Below, in pieces: positions 15,939 through 15,943 of a stretch of 15,943 nucleotides of DNA (the first letter of the stretch is position 1; the number at the start of each line of letters is the position of its first letter). Below the pieces are notes generated by a model. It searched no databases, was not told the origin of the DNA, and was given only the letters and a program-made list of their open reading frames with translations. The DNA comes from Acidimicrobiia bacterium (GTDB lineage Bacteria > Actinomycetota > Acidimicrobiia > Acidimicrobiales > JACDCH01). Both the position numbers and the translations under genes were made by a program. The stretch spans positions 1 to 15,943 of the forward strand of contig JACDCH010000260.1 of assembly GCA_013694495.1 (NCBI GenBank). Reading direction: 5' to 3'.

Positions 15939-15943
15939 CGCCC

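Overview
The window is one dense block of respiratory-chain genes, all on the minus strand, so transcription runs from position 15943 down to 1. In transcription order it holds the C-terminal half of a split cytochrome b, a Rieske iron-sulfur protein, a membrane-anchored di-haem cytochrome c, and an unrecognised 336-residue membrane protein. These are followed by nuoA, B, C, D, E, F, G, H, I, J, K and the first 476 codons of nuoL, which runs off the left edge. No RNA gene, mobile element, CRISPR array or convincing terminator is visible. The longest stretch without an assigned gene is 76 bases.

The DNA is very GC-rich, GTG starts are frequent and neighbouring genes commonly overlap by 1 to 4 bases. 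Together with the separate nuoC and nuoD and a split cytochrome b next to complex I genes, this suggests a high-GC actinobacterium, possibly of the Acidimicrobiia type. The placement is inference from gene content and style, not from a marker gene. High GC also explains the many long but meaningless open frames on the plus strand.

Region 12157-15938 encodes bc-type quinol:cytochrome c reductase parts. The cytochrome b half carries an APWY motif where mitochondrial-type enzymes have PEWY. The Rieske protein has a complete 2Fe-2S site behind an internal twin-arginine anchor. The cytochrome c has two CxxCH sites. The unknown three-helix protein overlaps the cytochrome c stop codon and sits immediately before nuoA, so it is probably part of, or an assembly partner for, this machinery. 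Region 1-12131 encodes complex I: the NADH-input module (NuoE, F, G), the connecting and quinone module (NuoB, C, D, I), and the membrane arm (NuoA, H, J, K, L). nuoM and nuoN should lie just beyond the left edge. NuoE, F and G are intact, so this is the full NADH-dependent enzyme rather than the 11-subunit form.

NADH electrons would enter at NuoF, pass along the Fe-S chain to quinone (probably menaquinone) at NuoB/NuoD/NuoH, and the quinol would be reoxidised by the bc complex encoded just upstream. Points worth a second look are the unknown 336-residue protein, the architecture of the cytochrome c, the acidic/histidine-rich tail of NuoI, the low-complexity insert in NuoG, and the short open frames that almost exactly bridge the three largest gaps between nuo genes.
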